Shown: in pieces, positions 44,446 to 56,049 of the stretch
How positions within the stretch are numbered: the stretch's first letter is position 1
Layout of the letters: each line of letters begins with the position of its first letter
NCBI GenBank assembly: GCA_907163375.1
Contig: CAJQUW010005321.1
Location: forward strand, 1-64,000
Reading direction: 5' to 3'
DNA length: 64,000 nt
Source: Prostheceraeus crozeri
Lineage: Eukaryota; Platyhelminthes; Polycladida; Euryleptidae
Translations under genes and position numbers: made by a program
The notes under the pieces: generated by a model
Database searches by the model: none
What the model was told of the DNA's origin: nothing
What the model saw: the letters and a program-made list of their open reading frames with translations, nothing else

Positions 44446-47400
44446 CAGTGGCGGCTCGTGGGTATTTTCTATGAGGAGGCAAAAAATGAAAATTAGAATT
44501 TAGATTTCAACTATGAAGCAAAAGCCAGAAGTAGTTTGACACGCTTCACAAGTGGATATTTTAAAATCAATTAATTCCCAAAATTAAAGGCATGTGCTCG
44601 CCAAAATAAGTCATACAATATAGGCCTAGTAAATTATAATGTAAAATAGGGCCTACTTTGAAAATGACAACACAGAATGACTTTAGCATGGCATTGTAGT
44701 GCTTATTTATTTGTATAAAAAAATTCTTTTCGTCTCTGCTTCATCGATGCAAATTCATCGATGACTTTATCGTAGAAAATGGCGTGTTTTTTCAATTCCT
44801 GAAGTTTTTCACTTTCAATGCTGATGAGTGCTAGCGCACTCAAACGTTCTTGTCCAATGGTGTTCCGCAGGTAGTTTTTCGTACGTTTTAGAGCTGAAAA
44901 AGCACGTTCCACAGATGCACTAGTAATTGGATAGGTTGCAATCAGGCAAAGTAATTTGAAGTATTCGGGAAACAATGTAAGAGGTTTATTTGAATCATCT
45001 CTTTAATTCGTTCAGATAAATTTTCCTGACGCAGTTCCTTCTGAGAGTAAATTACCTCAAGCTCATTTCGGAGCTGATGAGCATTAAAAAACTTCCATAA
45101 AACATAATCAATGAGGGATTTTAGAATTTCCTCTGGAAAGGTTTTGAAAAAACGCCGGAAAACTCGGTACATCTGCTAACTTCATGAAACTCAGCTGCCG
45201 CATATCACTAAAGTGAAATTTTAACTGTTATATGACCGTGTCTAAAATGTGAAAGTAGAGTTTGCGATAGAAGTCATAGGGAGTTTCTTCAGAACGGCGC
45301 TGTTTGTAAATAGGTTCAACGTTTGAATTCTTATCTTTCGCAGTATTGTATAAAACATCAAAGTCGTCATCACTGCGCCAACTCTGGAACAATTCACAAA
45401 ATTCAGTCACCTTCTTACAACAATAGACAGTGTCTGATACTTGGTTTGAAGAATCTTGAACAATATCTCCGTTTTCTCGAATATCTTACAGAAAATAGCC
45501 AGGAGAATGATATTCTCAAAGACACAAGAAAGTTAAGGTAGCTTTCAGCATCACGCGTGGTGTCTTTGTCCCAGTTTGACTGCTCCAAAATAAGTTGAAA
45601 TATGAGAAGATTTTAGTAATCCCAAACTGTTTTCACTAAGCGCGACTTAAAATTCCATCTAGTTTCCGAAGCTCTTGGGAGACGATGGTTCGCAGCACTT
45701 TACAAAAATTCCATCCTTTTCGACGACTTTGAAAAAAAGAAGAAAATCCTGTCAATTTAGCAAAAAATATTTTGACTTCGTTGATTGAAGAAGCACTTTG
45801 AGAAAATACCAAATTAAATCTGTGAGCAGAGCAGTGTACAAAAAGCGCAGTTGGAGCGACTTGTTGTATTTCGCTCGCAGACCATTATGATGTCCAACCA
45901 TAACCGCAGCGCCGTCAAAGCACAGTCCAATAAGTTTGGGCAACCAAGGCCGAAGAATTTCCATAGCAACTTTGAAGAGAGACTCCACATCTCTTCCAGA
46001 AGATACATCGACAAATTCCCAGAAAGTTTCCTCTATTACTCCACTGTTTACATTTACGTAACGAAAAGAAATAGCCAGCTTCAAATGTGACGAGATGTCA
46101 GTTGCTTCGTCCATGATGACAGTCAAGAAAGGAGTACTTTCAAATTCAGCTAAAAGCGAACGAGTGAACACAGAATGCACACACTGAATCAGATCATTCT
46201 GTATGTTTTTTGACGTACCTTTGAACGTCTTAGAGGTTTCCAGGTGACTTTGTAGAACAGAATCGTACTTCACCAACAGATTGAAGAGTTCTATGAAATT
46301 GCCTTTTTTTTGATTCTCCTCCCTCGAAGTGTCCGCGAAAAGAAAGACCCTGTAGTGACAGCCAACACGTGATATCAGTCAGCCGCTTCAAAACCTCTCG
46401 GTTTTTATCAACCAGTTCATTATGTTGCTTTAATGGAGATGCGTGTAGCCTTTGATAGGCAGCGCTCAACTCGAATAGCACCCAGGCAGGTACTTGTATT
46501 GAAGTTCAGCCTTAAGATGCTCCTTATTTGAGGTGTGGCGAAGAGTTGCACGGTCAAGATTCTTCCAGTCGTCTTAGCCTCTTCTAAACCAGACATCGGG
46601 ACCTGTCGAAGGTGGAAACAAAAGGCAAGGCCAGCAAAATAACTTTTGTCTTTTTACGCTTCCAGTAAGCCATGACACTTTTTCGTACCAATAAGCAGCA
46701 TTGAAAGTACGCTTTTTTCCCGATTCCGAGATAAGTTTGGTGTTTCTCTTCCTCTCCTCTTGATGTCCAACTTTTCCTGAATAGATAAACGTGAAAACGG
46801 CTTTTCGAGAATGCTGTCCACATAGGAAACCTCCTCTGCTGTGCATATTTCATTCGCAGCGGACGCCATATCGAAGCAGCAGTACCGAACGTCGAACGTG
46901 AATAATGGCTGATGCATGCCTCCCTTTCACATTATAAACAAGCAGCTGAATGAATCAGCCAATCACGTGTCATCAAAGTTCTCTACCGCGTATAACACTG
47001 TGAGGCATAGAAATAAATTGTTTATCTGAAGTTCGCTAGAATGGAAATTGACTCAAGGTCGCGGCACATCCGGGGGAACTAAGTTGGGGCATCAAGAACC
47101 AATGAAAAGCTTCGATTTACTCATGTGACTGATTTCTAACCCAATGATACAGACGTTGGCAGGTGCATCCAAGTGAAAATGCGTGCGATTTATGTGCCGT
47201 TATTGTGCATTGCATGAAGCTTAATTTCCATTCTAGAGGTTTTATTGTTGTGAATTTCTATGCTGTGAGGTGAGGCACGCCTCCCTGTGTTGTCATACAG
47301 CGAGTTTGATATCTGCGCTGCTCGGCTGAGGCGTGTTGCCGTGTGATCAATGTTACTATTTTAATGAATTAAACAAAATAGAGTAGAAAAATGTCAGGAA

Positions 47401-47480
47401 TATAAAATATCTTGCCGCAGAAAATCATGGGGAGGCAATGCCTCCCTCACCTCCTATGACGAGCCGCCACTGAATAATAA
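44438..47480 (-). mobile_element. hAT transposon with perfect ends
   Basis: The 14-bp ends cagtggcggctcgt (44446-44459) and acgagccgccactg (47459-47472) are perfect inverted repeats. They are flanked by 8-bp direct repeats agtaataa (44438-44445) and aataataa (47473-47480), differing at one base. Both the 8-bp duplication and the CAGTGGCGG end are typical of hAT. The element is 3,027 bp and carries a minus-strand transposase. The right-hand target is the ATT-repeat tail of the neighbouring LINE. Confidence 0.9.
44703..46917 (-). pseudogene. hAT transposase (TTF zinc finger, RNaseH-like core, dimerisation domain), frameshifted
   Basis: From the 5' side: start region with 'AEEVSYVDSILEKPFSRLSI' (46820); a TTF-type zinc finger 'TFNAAYWYEKVSWLTGSVKR' then 'FCWPCLLFP' (46640-46720); a helical part 'QHNELVDKNREVLKRLTDI' (46400); the catalytic core 'FLTVIMDEATDISSHLKLAI' (46080-46130, Asp in MDEATD), 'FDGAAVMVGHHNGL' (45890-45930, second Asp block). 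The C-terminal dimerisation domain follows: 'LLCLIATYPITSASVERAFS' with 'ALKRTKNYLRNTIGQERLSA' (44830-44960). The family is the ZMYM/TTF-type hAT group of animals. At least five frame changes or stops divide it, so it is inactive. Confidence 0.85.
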
Positions 47481-47521
47481 TAATATTAATTAGCGTTTAT
47501 TGAGATTAGAATATGAATCGA

Positions 47522-48301
47522 TCAGTACAAATTGAAGTTACCTTTTATACATAGAGTGAAAATCGAGCAGGCAAGTAAAATAAAAGTTCTAATCAGATTG
47601 AAATATACGATTTTGAGATCTTCATGCGACAAAGGCGGACGGATTATTCGAAAGGCATATAATTTTCGGGAAGCATTCTTGACGACGTAATCAACATGAT
47701 TAGTCCATGTGGCTGCACTGTTGAAGTGGACTCCCAAGATACATAAGGAATCAACGGATTGAACACCGGGAATAGACATTACATTGGATGACTCAGATGT
47801 TTCCTTTAGGATGGTGAGGCTTTTGCATTTATCTAAATTTATTTGGAGATCCATTCCGTTGGACCAATCGACGAGAGCTCGATGATGATGTATGATATGC
47901 TCATTATCCCCATACTTTTAAATTGGTATGCACAATGTCCTGTCATCTGTGTATTTTATTAGTCGACAATCAAAGGAATCAAAGTCGAAGGAGCTTGTGG
48001 CAACAAAATAAAGGAAGGGCCCAATAATTGATCCCTGCGGGATGCCAGATGTAACACTTGTCACCGAGCTAGACGTTGAGCCGATTTGCACATGTCGCTT
48101 CCTCTCAGTTAGGTAATCGGTGACCCAGTGTACGAACACGGGAGGAAATTTGTTGTTGACTAACTGATCAATGATGTGTTCTGATTTTAATGTTTCGAAC
48201 GCCTTCGAATAATCATGCGCCAGAACAATTCCCCCATCGGTTTCCAAATCATCAAGACAAGACGTCAAATAGTCATGTAGGGAGACCAATGCACATAAGG
48301 T
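47522..48301 (-). pseudogene. LINE reverse transcriptase, palm and thumb (3' part)
   Basis: Continues in frame from the part right of the Penelope-like insertion. Shows 'GGIVLAHDYSKAFETL' (first catalytic Asp block), 'GIPQGSIIGPFLYFVAT' (the GxPQGSxLGPLLF block), 'KYTDDRTL' (47942-47953; YADD variant with Thr), then after a frame break 'LQINLDKCKSLTI' and 'LCILGVHFNSAATWTNHVDY' with 'VVKNASRKLYAFR' (thumb). The clade is CR1/jockey-like. Confidence 0.8.
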
Positions 48302-48577
48302 TCCAAATATTCTTCCAGATGGGTGTGACATATTGTTAAAACTATTTTCCGGAAATCCACCATCTGTATTCAAAATTAAAGTTAAAAAGTCACAAGCTTT
48401 CGGTGGTCATGCTACACACTTATTCATGTGAGGAGAATGATGCAACATTGAAATGTTCAGATCAGCAATGAATAAAATTCACTAAGATACCAGCACAAGA
48501 CAACGAAATCATAAAAATCAAGATAATTGATAATACTGATTATGTACATTGAAAGTAACAAACTAGAATAGGAAAGA
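48302..48577 (-). repeat. Inverted terminal copy (pseudo-LTR) of the Penelope-like element
   Basis: Reverse complement of about 50993-51240 (shared: ctttcggtggtcatgctaca, gattatgtacattgaaagta). Its outermost part (48302-48340) is instead the inverse of 48595-48643, so the inverted copy spans a junction of 3' end and 5' body, implying a tandem template. Confidence 0.8.
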
Positions 48578-48609
48578 TTCTTAAAGGAAAGAAAAATAGT
48601 TTTAGCAAT

Positions 48610-51033
48610 ATGTTACACCCATCTGGAAGAATATTTGGAATCATTAAAAACCGGTACGGATCCGATATTTTGAAGGAATGTAGGCACATCGTGCGTTCAT
48701 TTGAGAAGTTTGGATCAGCAAGAAGCCATGTAGTTTTTTTGAAGCGTTGTCGTGACAATTTTATCATTCCCAAAGGGCTTCGTATTTCGTTAGATATTAC
48801 GTCTTCTAAGTGAAACGCCTTTTGAATGATTTGGAAAGGACCCGAGTGCGTGACTTCATAAATATATGGAAAAATCATTGCTCACAGAGAAAGTATGAAA
48901 TGAATTTCGGATTATCAGATTTAAGTGGCAGAACTGACCTTGAGCATTTTGCTGAACTTCATGATTTGTGTTTAACGTCGCAAGAATTACTTTCTCTACA
49001 GCAGTCAAAAGTTGTTTCATATCAAAAAGTTCAACCAGTTAATCAGAGATAATTCAACATCCAAAAGTCCGTCTATTATCAAACAAAATGTGGTCAATTT
49101 AAGTGATAAGCCCTTATCCGAGTGTGACATTTCTCTTTTGAGTAAAGGCCTCAATTTCAGAATTCCGCCGAAAAAAAGTTCCAGTCGCCAATTTTATCTG
49201 TGGTATTGAAAATGCAGCACATTATCTTAATACAGCTGACGCAGATTATCTTTGTGAATCTACTAAGCAGCTCATTTTCAATGCAAAACCATGTAAATCG
49301 AATCTTACCAAAGAAGAATATAAATCACTGAAGAACTTGAAAAAACTTAAAGTTGACACTGTATTTATCCCTTCTGATAAAGGCAATGTAACAGTTGTGA
49401 TGAATCGCAGCGACTACGAGAAGAAACTTTCGGATACTATTAACCTGTCCTCTCATACCGAGGTATCAAAGCACCAAACCAAATGCACAGATAACAAGTT
49501 AATTAAGGTACTCAAGGAGTGTGAAAGGAAGAATGAGCTGACTCGTAGTCAAAGACTATCCCTTACCATCTCTGATCCATAATGCCCTCAGATGTATGGT
49601 CTCCCAAAACTTCACAGAGAAGGAGTTCCTTTACGCCATTGGTTTTCATTTGTGGACTCTCCTACTTATAAGATCAGCTCTTATTTGACTTCTATCCTAG
49701 CACCCTTAGCTGAGTCATCCAATCATCGTTTGAAAAAATTCTTCTCAGTTGTGCTCTATTTTGAAAGAGAAATCCATCAGTAATAATCAATTTATGGTGA
49801 GCTATGACATCATCAATCAAGCTGTGCAAATGGCTATGAGTCTCATTCGCAATGATGCTGACTTACCAAGGCGCACATCGTTGTCTTCTTCCTCAATTGA
49901 GAAATTGTTATTGATATGGATGGATTCCTGTTTCAAATGCCTTGATAAATGGTATAGAACATCAGCTTGCCCTATGGGATCACCTTTGTCTCCCATTTTA
50001 TGAGAGATATTTATGCAAACATTAGAACAGAAGGCCATCTCATCGTTCATGGGAAATATACACTTATACCTCCGATATGTTGACGACACATTTGCTATTC
50101 TGAATGGTGGTGATGAGACAAAATTCCTCAAACATTTGAATTCTATACATCCTTCAGTGAAGTTCACATGTGAAAGTGAATCTGATAATGAAATCGCCAT
50201 GTTGGATGTGCTTATTTCACGAGCTAGAGAAGAAATTTCAACCAGGGTTTACAGAAGACCTCTGAACACAAATTCGTTGCTAAAATACGATTCATATCAT
50301 CCCAATCATGTCAAGTCTGGTGTGGTCAAATGCTTTGTTCACCGTGCAAAAGCCATTTGTAGTGAAATTCATTTGGAAAAGGAAAATGCGATTTCTACAA
50401 AAGGTTGTTACTGATAATGGTTATTCGAGAAATTGCATCCAAAAAGCCGTAAACGCCACTGATATTCTTTCATCTGATGACACGGCTTCTCCAAGAAAGG
50501 ATATATACTTACCTTATTACAAGGGCATCAGTGACAAACTCAGTCGTCTATGTCGTTCTTTGAATTTAAAGGTTGTTTTTATGCCTTCACAATCCTTACG
50601 TTCTCAATTGACGAAGGTCAAATCTGAAGTTGAGGATAAAAGTAACGTGATTTATAGAATGGACTACCCTTCTTGTGAGCAATTTTATATCGGTGAAACA
50701 TGCAGGAAGTTGAGTACGCGAGCAAAGGAGCATTTATCGGATATCAAAGGCATAAAATTTCGATCGGCTGTGTCAGAGCATGTTCACAAGAATCACCACT
50801 TGCCTCCTATTGAAGCACAGATTGTCTGCAATGAACCACATTTGAATTCAAGAAGAATCAAAGAAGCCCTCTACATTCGAGCCAATAAAGAAAAGTTATT
50901 TAACCGAGACTCAGGAGTAGAGCCGAATGCTATTTGGAATCCGGTCATTCACAAGTTTCACGAACACTTTAAGCTGTACACTGATATTTTTGTCATCTTT
51001 CCTTTTCTAGTTGGTTACTTTCAATGTACATAA
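48610..51033 (+). pseudogene. Penelope-like reverse transcriptase plus GIY-YIG endonuclease
   Basis: N-terminal region with 'FLKRCRDNFIIPKGLRISLD' (48740-48800) and a helical part; 'VFIPSDKGNVTVVMNRSDYE' (49363-49422); 'MYGLPKLHREGVPLR' and 'SPTYKISSYLTSILAPL' (49592-49710), the YGLPKxHKxGxPxRPIxS...SPTYxLSxxL signature of Penelope-like enzymes. 'CPMGSPLSPIL' (49968) is the primer/substrate block, and 'RYVDDTFAIL' (YVDD at 50076-50087) the catalytic centre. The C-terminal GIY-YIG nuclease shows 'YPSCEQFYIGETCRKLSTRA' then 'KEHLSDI' and 'SAVSEHVHKNHH' (50665-50806). The reading frame is broken at several places, so this copy is inactive. The protein would prime reverse transcription at GIY-YIG nicks. 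Confidence 0.9.
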
Positions 51034-51243
51034 TCAGTATTATCAATTATCTTGATTTTTATGATTTCGTTGTCTTGTGCTGGTATCTTAGTGAATTTTA
51101 TTCATTGCTGATCTGAACATTTCAATGTTGCATCATTCTCCTCACATGAATAAGGTGTGTAGCATGACCACCGAAAGCTTGTGACTTTTTAACTTTAATT
51201 TTGAATACAGATGGTGGATTTCAGGAAAAATAGTTCTAACAAA

Positions 51244-52116
51244 ATGCACATAAGGTAGATGAATTTTGGCGAAAGCCGAACCTGTAACGTCCATAACATT
51301 TCAGCAATAAATGCTTTACTGATGACAGTACAACATTCTCAAGAAGTTTAGCAAGAGTTTTCAATGGTGAAATCGGACTGATATCATGCACGGATGGATT
51401 TAACGTTTTCGGAATGGGAGAAACAGAAACATTTTTCCAGATTTTTGGAACACTGCGAGAAGTGATAGATTCCATTATGAGACCATGTATGGGATTAGCT
51501 AGGATAAATCGAGCACTCTTGTAAAGGATGACCGGCAAATCAGAAGTTGCTTTCTCAGCAGGAAGTTTCTCAATTAATCTGAGAATGTCATCCACTGTCA
51601 CATCGATATCCCATTCAGTTTCAACAGCTAGAGTGTCGCTATTTATCGATGAAATTGAAAATATTGATGTCAAATGGTCATTAATTGCATTAACACCGGT
51701 CTCAATCGATGAGTAGCGAGATAGAATAGATATCAAAGGATGTGCTGTTGTGCTAACACCACGAATAGTTTTAACCATTTTCCATAAATCATTTGTTTGT
51801 TGCTTTTCATCCATATCATTTTAGCCTTGAATATTTCTTTCTTGACTTTAACTTTCAAATGATTATATAAATAGAAGTATTTCTGTCGGTAAGCCTCCCA
51901 TCGTTTATTGATGAGGTCGTTTACGATACTAGTTATCCAAGGCTTATCATTGGCCGTACAGCGAACAACAGATACAGGAATACATGCATCAACGGCGTTT
52001 TTCAACAAAGAGCGGAACATAAAACATTTATTATCCAAGGAAATGTTATCATTTTCGGTGAAATTCCAGTCGATCGAAGCTACACACGAAACAAAATCAT
52101 GAACATACGATGCCCG
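51244..52116 (-). pseudogene. LINE linker and N-terminal reverse transcriptase, copy A
   Basis: Linker 'DNKCFMFRSLLKNAVDACIP' and 'NDKPWITSIVNDLINKRWEA' (51830-52040), then after a frame break 'LWKMVKTIRGVSTTAHPLIS' and 'WDIDVTVDDILRLIEKLPAE' with 'KATSDLPVILYKSAR' (KAxGxDxIPxxLxK block), 'VPKIWKNVSVSPIPKTLNPS' and 'RFGFRQNSSTLCA' (GFRxxxST block). The frame runs into the Penelope-like insertion at 51244. Colinear with the palm part at 47522-48301. Confidence 0.8.
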
Positions 52117-52276
52117 TACAACTTTCTCAAGAAGTTTAGCGGGAGTTTTCTATAGAGAAATCGAACAGATATCATGCACGGAAGGATTTGACGTTTTCGG
52201 AAAGGGAGAAACAGAAACTGTTTTCCAGATTTTTGGAACACTGTGAGAAGTGATAGATTCCATGATGAGACCATGT

Positions 52277-53957
52277 CTGTCGGATTCTCGAGACAAGGCT
52301 CTCAACCAAGATAACTATGGGAGATACTTAAGCCTCAGAAAAAAGTTTATTGCAGCTCTTAACAAAGCTAAGAAAAAGCATTTTCATTCCTTGAGTACTT
52401 CTTCCAATTCTGAAAGCTGGAGAATCATCAATTCTCAAGTCAAAAATCACAGTTGTAATGCACCTATCACTGAAAATACTGCTCTAGCTCTCAATGATCA
52501 ATTTGTGTCTGCATTCTCAAGTCCGGATTTGCATTTGTTTTCTGATAAACTCCATTGGTCCAGATGGAATCCCAGGATTCTTCTTTCGTTCGTTTGCCGT
52601 TAAACTTGCTGAGCCTTTGACGAACATTTATAATCGTTGCTTGGCTTCTTCGACTTTCCCCAATTTTTTGGAAATCGGCCAACATTCTTCCCATTTCCAA
52701 ATCAAAATTCGACTATCGACCATTTCGATCCTTCCTTTCTTGAGCAAAATCCTTGAAAGGCTGTTTAGAGACAAGCTTCTTCTCCCTTCCCTCAATCACC
52801 GTTTGAATCCCTCACAATTTGGTTTTATCGCTAGGAAATTCCTACGAACGCTCACTTAGCAATTCGCCTTGCAACTCTGCAACATATTTCTGCCGATCCC
52901 CTGAACTACGTGAAACTCCTCGCAGTTGATTTTAGAAAGGCGTTCGACTCTGTGAATCATTCCGTTTTTCTTAATTCACTGATGAAGAAGTTTGGTTGCA
53001 ATCCGCTGGTAACTAAATTCATTTTCGGTTTTCTTGAAAATCGTGTGCAACGTGTGTGTTTGAATGGCATATCTACGCCCTGGAAAGTGGTCACTAGTGG
53101 GGTTCTTCAGGGTTCCATCCTCGGGCCTCTTCTTTTCGTTATTTTACTTGATTATCTTCCGCACCTCCATGACACTAAGATAATCGCCTGTGGCGATGAT
53201 GTCACCCTAATCAATCTCGGTAATGTGAATGTTGTTGACAATTTTCAACTCTCCGTCGATAGTTTTTGTTATTGGGTCGAAAAGAAAAAACTTGTTGTGA
53301 ATGTTGATAAGACGAAATGTTTTACTATGTCACGTAAGAATTCTTGTCCGCCATGTTTGTCCATTTTTATTGATAATATTGCTATTGAGAATGTTGAGCA
53401 TTTGAAAATTTTAGGTGTTCTTTTCTCCAGTGATTTGAGTTGGAGTGTTCAGTTTGATAGCTTGTATAATCGCTGTTGCCGTGCTATGTCGTTTGTAAGA
53501 CGTTTAATGTTGAACGGTAATCGTGGTCCCGTTATTTGGCAGGCATACATGGCTTTTGTCTTCTGTCATATGGGTTTTTGTTGGCCAGTCATGTGCGACA
53601 TCAGCAAAGGGAAATTCAGAAAGCTTGAACGATTACATGTCCTTGCTAGACGTTGGGCCGATGTAACTGACAAGACCAGCCTTAAAGACTTACTCAATAA
53701 GATTTGTGAAAAACTGATGCAAAAGATAGCCACGAATGCAAATGTGCATCCTTTTGGCTGAGTTTTTTGAAATTCGCCAGAATAACTGCAATATAAGACG
53801 TACAAGAGCTCTACGTCCCTTCCACAGAAGAATGGCTCTTTAAAACAATTCGTTTGTCAAATTTTCCATCATATCGTGATTTTGTTCCTGTGTATACTTC
53901 TTTGTAATACCGCTTGTTGTATTCACAAATACAGAATTATTATTATTATTATTATCA
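52277..53957 (+). mobile_element. Second LINE, 5'-truncated, inserted into the first
   Basis: Plus-strand reverse transcriptase with a 3' (att)n tail at 53937-53957, typical of CR1/jockey-type elements. 5'-truncated at 52277: no endonuclease. It replaced about 240 bp of the host LINE's copy B, so insertion with target deletion, or into an earlier deletion. Confidence 0.85.
52282..53761 (+). pseudogene. LINE reverse transcriptase (second LINE)
   Basis: 'LRKKFIAALNKAKKKHFHSL' (52343), 'IGPDGIPGFFFRSFAVKLAE' (52550, KaxGPDGIPxxxLK), 'LPFLSKILERLFRDKLLL' (52730), 'LNPSQFGFIARKF' (GFR block), 'AVDFRKAFDSVNHSVFLNSL' (52920, first Asp), 'SGVLQGSILGPLLFVILLDY' (53095), 'CGDDVTLI' (53189-53200), 'VNVDKTKCFTMS', 'HLKILGVLFSSDLSWSVQF' and a thumb to the stop at 53759. 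The usual YADD is CGDD here. Frames break near 52560-52600 and 52860-52910; from 52910 to 53761 it is open for 283 codons. Confidence 0.85.
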
Positions 53958-54331
53958 AAGGATGTGCTGTTGTGCTAGCACCACGAATAGTTTTAACCAT
54001 TTTCCATGAATCATTTGTCTGTTGCTTTTTCATCCATATCATTTTAGCCTTGAATATTTCTTTCTTGACTTTAACTTTCAAATGATTATATAAATAGAAG
54101 TATTTCTCTCGGTAAGTCTCCCATTATTGATGAGGTCCTTTACGATACTAGTTATCCAAGGCTTATCATTGGCCGTACAGCGAACAACAGATACAGGAAT
54201 ACATGCATCAACGGCGTTTTTCAACAAAGAGCGGAACATAAAACATTTATTATCCAAGGAAATGTTATCATTTTCGCTGAAATTCCAGTCGATCGAAGCT
54301 ACACACGAAACAAAATCATAAACATACGATG

Positions 54332-55330
54332 CCCGTAGATAGTGATGAAAATTTTCCGGAAAAGAAAATATTGAATCAAAATTTTCCGTGGAAAATTATG
54401 GAAAAATTGGAAAATTTTAGAAAATTTTTTGTGAGGCCCTATAATTTGAGCACTTCCACTGCCGATGCAGCTGTGTACCAATAAATTGGGTCTAAAACTA
54501 TTGATTTCATCATTATTTCGATTAAAGCGGTCGTAGCAAAACGATTTCCGTCCGCGGATTTTTCAATATTCCTTTGCCACCAGTGGCTTGTACTAAATTG
54601 TTAGCATTTTTAATTATCACACAGACACCTTTTGGGATAACGTGAATCTTGCTTTACAACAGGGGTATAATTTTATGCAATGTGAAAGATCTGGAGCAAA
54701 AATAATGTACTTCATTTTGGAGTTTGCTAATTGTTAGCTTGAAAGGTAAACTTTATCATGCAGCGTTGATCAGTGATGCAATTTCTACATGTGTTGATGA
54801 ACATTATGTGAGCACACGTGCACGCAGCTTTCATGAGCGACCATATTGGAAGACATGAAGACTGTAAACTCGCTAGATATTTGTTCACTAAAGATATCTG
54901 TGATGAGTAAAAGAATATCCATGATGGCCTCTAACTTCTGGCCTATTGTCCTACATCTTCGTTGAGGATACACATCCTCCATTTCTAGTTCAGATGGTTC
55001 AGATAGCTCCAAATCGATTTCAGATATGGTCCAGATAAATTAGAGATCTCCAGTTGAACTAAAGATCTTTTCAAAGTTGAGCTTGTGACAGATATCTGAA
55101 ATTCACCTAGCGAAATCTGAAATCCAATGTCTGAAATTCATTTGGAAAGACTGAAATACCAAAAGTTAACATACAGGGATGATAGAGAAGTTTTCGGACT
55201 TTGAATATTACATAGTCTTTTCAAACGACTATAATGAGTCTCCAAAACAAAGGCAAAAACGTCACTCACCAAAAAATAAATTTCAAAATTTTCCAATGGA
55301 AAATTTTCCATTTGCATCACTTCCCGTAGA
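54332..55330. mobile_element. Non-autonomous hAT-like element
   Basis: The element 54340-55322 (983 bp) is flanked by perfect 8-bp repeats cccgtaga (54332-54339, 55323-55330). The ends are tagtgatg... and ...catcactt (7 of 8 inverted). Next to each end 'aaaattttcc' / 'ggaaaatttt' words repeat. No transposase frame. The 8-bp duplication and the (c/t)AGTGATG end suggest hAT. It splits the LINE between endonuclease and linker. Frames inside (54785-55012, 55138-55458) are not credible genes; the latter's right part is LINE. Confidence 0.7.
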
Positions 55331-56010
55331 TCGTAGATCTTTTTGACAATACAAGTATTATTTGCTGGTTCTACAGGTCCTGTAGCAAAGAGGAAAGCAT
55401 GTGGAGTCTTTGATTTATCGATGGGATCACATAAAGTAATAAGGTACATATCACTCAACGATTCAGGTATTAGTATGTAGTCCAGTAGTCCAACGCCGAA
55501 TTACCGTAAGTGGGACGGTTTCTGATATTCACCAAATCAAACGAATTACATACTTGATGAATTCGAAATCTATTTAAATCACCACAAATTATTAGTAAAT
55601 AGTCAGGATGAGCCTGTAGTACATCGTCCAGATGCGAAACGATGTATTCATTAATGGTAATGCGAGTGCTGATGACGGGTGGGAGATACATTGCGAATAA
55701 GACGATGTGAAGAGTGGTAAACATAAAGTCAGACATTCAAAGTCAGGATGGTAAGTACTCGGGAAGCAATATAAAGGAAATATGCATTTAGTCCAGATAG
55801 CCACTCCTTCCCCAATTCTATTGCGGCGATCAGCGGGAAAACACGATTGGCCTTCAATGCCTACGATGCTGGTGTCGTGCAAGTCATTTAACCAAGATTC
55901 TGATGCAACAAATAAGTCTATATCTTTTAATAAGAGCAATGTACGAATCTCATCTAGCTTCGGAAGGACAGAGCGACAGTTAGCTGATAGAATTGATGGT
56001 AGATAGCGTT
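55331..56010 (-). pseudogene. LINE APE-type endonuclease (ORF2 5' part)
   Basis: 'ILSANCRSVLPKLDEIRTLL' (near 55960), 'DIDLFVASESWLND' (55900; the E of ETW/ESW is catalytic), 'RIGEGVAIWTKCIF' (55800), then after a frame break 'MYLPPVISTRITINEYI' and 'LLIICGDLNRF' (55570, GDxN motif), 'ALDYWTTY' (55480) and the SDxxxxx-like end 'SDMYLITLCDP' (55450). Typical apurinic-endonuclease-like domain of CR1/jockey LINEs. At least two frame breaks. Confidence 0.75.
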
Positions 56011-56049
56011 TCGTTTGATTTCCTTGAGCTGAGTCTAACGATTCTTTAA

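Larger units (their letters stand above)
48289..51256 (+). mobile_element. Penelope-like element inserted in a LINE
   Basis: Body 48302-51243, flanked by the direct 13-bp repeat atgcacataaggt (48289-48301 and 51244-51256). Removing the element and one repeat copy restores the surrounding LINE frame at FGFRQNSSTLCAL/VSLHD, which confirms the borders. The left 275 bp (48302-48577) are the inverted copy of the right end (about 50993-51240) plus a bit of 5' body, the partial inverted/tandem arrangement known for Penelope-like pseudo-LTRs. The coding part lies at about 48610-51033. Confidence 0.9.
52118..54338 (-). repeat. Internal duplicate of the LINE linker/RT segment, copy B (split)
   Basis: 53958-54338 repeats 51734-52116, and 52118-52276 repeats 51327-51490, both with few differences. 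The intervening part (51491-51733 in copy A) is missing where another LINE (about 52277-53957) sits. Copy B joins copy A at 52117 within 'cccgta', so it looks like a tandem duplication inside one LINE rather than a second insertion. Confidence 0.75.

Noticed and set aside
48540-48878. 112-codon minus-strand frame
   Set aside because: Antisense to the Penelope-like element's inverted end and 5' coding part.
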